Source: Bacteroidales bacterium GP4
GTDB lineage: Bacteria; Bacteroidota; Bacteroidia; Bacteroidales; Muribaculaceae
Reading direction: 5' to 3'
DNA: 7,504 nt
Assembly: GCA_001701065.1 (NCBI GenBank)
Contig: DAAL01000205.1
Location: 1-7,504 of the forward strand
Shown: positions 6,801-7,504 of the stretch, one piece after another
Layout of the letters: every line of letters begins with the position of its first letter
How positions within the stretch are numbered: the first letter of the stretch is position 1
Program-made: the position numbers and the translations under genes
The notes under the pieces: model-generated
The model's input: only the letters and a program-made list of their open reading frames with translations
Told to the model about the DNA's origin: nothing
Databases searched by the model: none

Positions 6801-7504
6801 ACCTGTGTTTCGGCTCCGAAAAGCTCAGAGGCAAACATAGCGTAAAGCTGCGGGTCAATCCAACGCTCGCCCATGTTTATATCAAGTTCCTCATAGGGTA
6901 TCGGTTCGGGGGTCGCATCTTCAAGAGCCTTTAATGACAGTGCCGCATATTCCTTTACATCGTCCGGCATTTCTTCCATGCAGGACAGTATGTCCTTTTG
7001 CTTGGCAATGACATTCCCGGCAATAAACTTGCCTTTGGCTTCCCAGTCATATATCATGGGATTAAAGAAAATTTCGCCTTTGAGGGCTTCTATCACATCG
7101 TCTTCGCTCTGTCGTGTGGATTTTAATATATAGGGCATATTCACACCACCGTAAAAATTAAGGCTGCTTGCAAGTGCTTCGGTGGGTGTCATAACGGTGT
7201 CTGTCTCTATCTTTTTGAAAGCCACAGGCTCACGCATGATGTCGGACTTTGAGATTTCCGTGCCGTTCTGTGTCTCGATAGTGAATACCTCTACACCGAG
7301 ACTGTCAAGCATGAAAAACTCCCTGTTGTCATTGTTGTGGAAATATCCCCATTTGGAAACAAAATCATCATACAGCGAATTAAGCCGTTCCCTTAACTCT
7401 GTCTGTTCTTTCATTTCCTCCCTTTCTTTGGTGGAAAGTTCAAAATATGTTTCCCTTAAGGGCAGATAGTCTTTGGCTCGTTCCGTGTTCACTCCGTCCT
7501 CCGG
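3893..7504 (-). CDS. Giant SF2/SNF2-type helicase, C-terminal part of a methylase-helicase-like protein
   Basis: The frame is open to the right edge. The GTG at 7492 is not a credible start because the frame continues upstream and the family is much longer, so the N-terminus (in relatives often an N6-adenine methyltransferase domain) is outside. Counting from 7492: LNFYGGVNMPYIL with LKGEIFFNP (about 111-145) and MGERWI (207-212) match the linker typical of this family. Helicase motifs follow: AVGTGKT (383-389, Walker A), DECH (551-554, Walker B), SGTVVVN (604-610), GSTVMLGTGVNAQ (855-867) and QRDGRAVR (887-894). A charged, coiled-coil-like insertion lies at about 484-535, and further coiled coils at about 971-1020 and 1130-1185. 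All key helicase residues are present, so it is probably an active ATP-driven DNA translocase. Relatives, including phage P1 DarB, are tied to anti-restriction or DNA processing on mobile elements; the role here is inferred. Confidence 0.9.
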   Translation of the reverse strand, partial: PEDGVNTERAKDYLPLRETYFELSTKEREEMKEQTELRERLNSLYDDFVSKWGYFHNNDNREFFMLDSLGVEVFTIETQNGTEISKSDIMREPVAFKKIETDTVMTPTEALASSLNFYGGVNMPYILKSTRQSEDDVIEALKGEIFFNPMIYDWEAKGKFIAGNVIAKQKDILSCMEEMPDDVKEYAALSLKALEDATPEPIPYEELDINMGERWIDPQLYAMFASELFGAETQVMYFDVNDTYVVSLRGYSAVAYNTYSVRNYNGEELFVHALHDTVPEITKEIYCDGEKKRVPDEEAIQEAGAKIQEIRNLFNEWLDRQPLFVRDEIVTTYNERFNCYVRPSYDGSCQTFPGLSFNQFGYDVLYPSQKDAIQMIKQNGGGICWHAVGTGKTMIMCVAAYEMKRLGLCNKPMIIGLKANVHEIADTFRKAYPSARILYPGKEDFTPANRMEVFAKIKNNNWDCIILTHDQFVKIPQSEETMIDIFSEELADVERSLEVLEQSTMRYRTGKMQNGLEKRKQNLTATLAQLRHQIETRKDNAVDFRSMGIDHIFVDECHAFKNLMFQTRHTRVAGIGNTKGSQRAMNLLFAIRDIQKRTGRDLGATFLSGTVVVNALTELYVMFKYLRPKELKRQQISCFDAWAAIYTLKCADYELNVTGAIKRKERFRSYIKVPELAMFLREITDYRTAEMINLDVPEKNVRFLTLKPTPEQEEMTERLVLFAKTGEWADLGLEMPEPENLDKAKMLVATNIARKMSLDMRLLGDAFSDDAGNKASVCARTVYDYYVRSNANRGTQFVFCDLSTYKPDQWNIYSDIKEKLIVLGIPADEIQFIQTATTERARKRLFADMNSGKVRVLFGSTVMLGTGVNAQERAVAVHHLEIPWRPADMEQRDGRAVRKGNTVKLWGNNTVDVVVYGTEKTLDAYKFNLLKNKQMFINQINNGTIAVRRIDEDSMDEDNGMNFAEFVAILSGNTDLLEKAKLDNRIMQLEKERAIFKKERIRAERKIAANEETIVRAKDIKAKMEMDLEYVSSYQGETYITMLSETAVTTDEIGRELQAIAKNNRNAGFTAIGSYMGLNLLVKSEYTLTNCFDHNSFYVEGLNGLKYRYGSTGALPIAFSEKVQYPGLTLQRLPALIETKGKEIAQLENELPVLREILNRTWSKTDELSRLKVQCEALQKKIDDELKKAENSQPVADITDKAA

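Overview
The window looks like part of a Bacteroidales mobile element, either a large plasmid or an integrative conjugative element. Three things point there. The genes lack clear Shine-Dalgarno sites and have A-rich stretches before the start codon. Candidate promoters resemble the Bacteroides TAnnTTTG -7 box. The gene set is typical accessory content: a giant methylase-helicase-type protein, a ParB-like protein, a YubB/Api92-like protein and small acidic orphans. No transposase, integrase, RNA gene or CRISPR array was seen.

All supported genes read on the minus strand, so the order is right to left. From 7504 to 3893 is the C-terminal 1,200 or so residues of a giant SF2/SNF2-type helicase, open at the right edge and closed by a terminator hairpin at 3839-3866. 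From 3838 to about 3379 there is no convincing gene. Next are a 140-residue orphan (3097-2675) with a terminator at 2631-2657, then a two-gene unit of a YubB/Api92-like protein (2299-1715) and a 90-residue acidic orphan (1710-1438) with a terminator at 1377-1421. Last is a ParB/Spo0J-family gene starting at 960 and running off the left edge.

The most notable feature is not a gene. The long intergenic stretches before the 140-residue gene, the YubB-like gene and parB are three diverged copies of one leader of about 240-265 nt. Each has, in order, a candidate promoter, a box of the type CCGATGCGAAGTT, a bent hairpin with a fixed asymmetric internal loop (CTTC on one side, AGT on the other), and a purine-rich box ending in GGGAAAA about 25-33 nt before the start codon. 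Element spacings are nearly constant. The hairpin arms differ between copies but stay paired, as expected of a conserved RNA structure. Each downstream unit therefore looks like a separate promoter-leader-gene(s)-terminator cassette, perhaps controlled together by one factor or signal. I cannot name this leader from any family I know. Its function, and whether it is already catalogued, are open.
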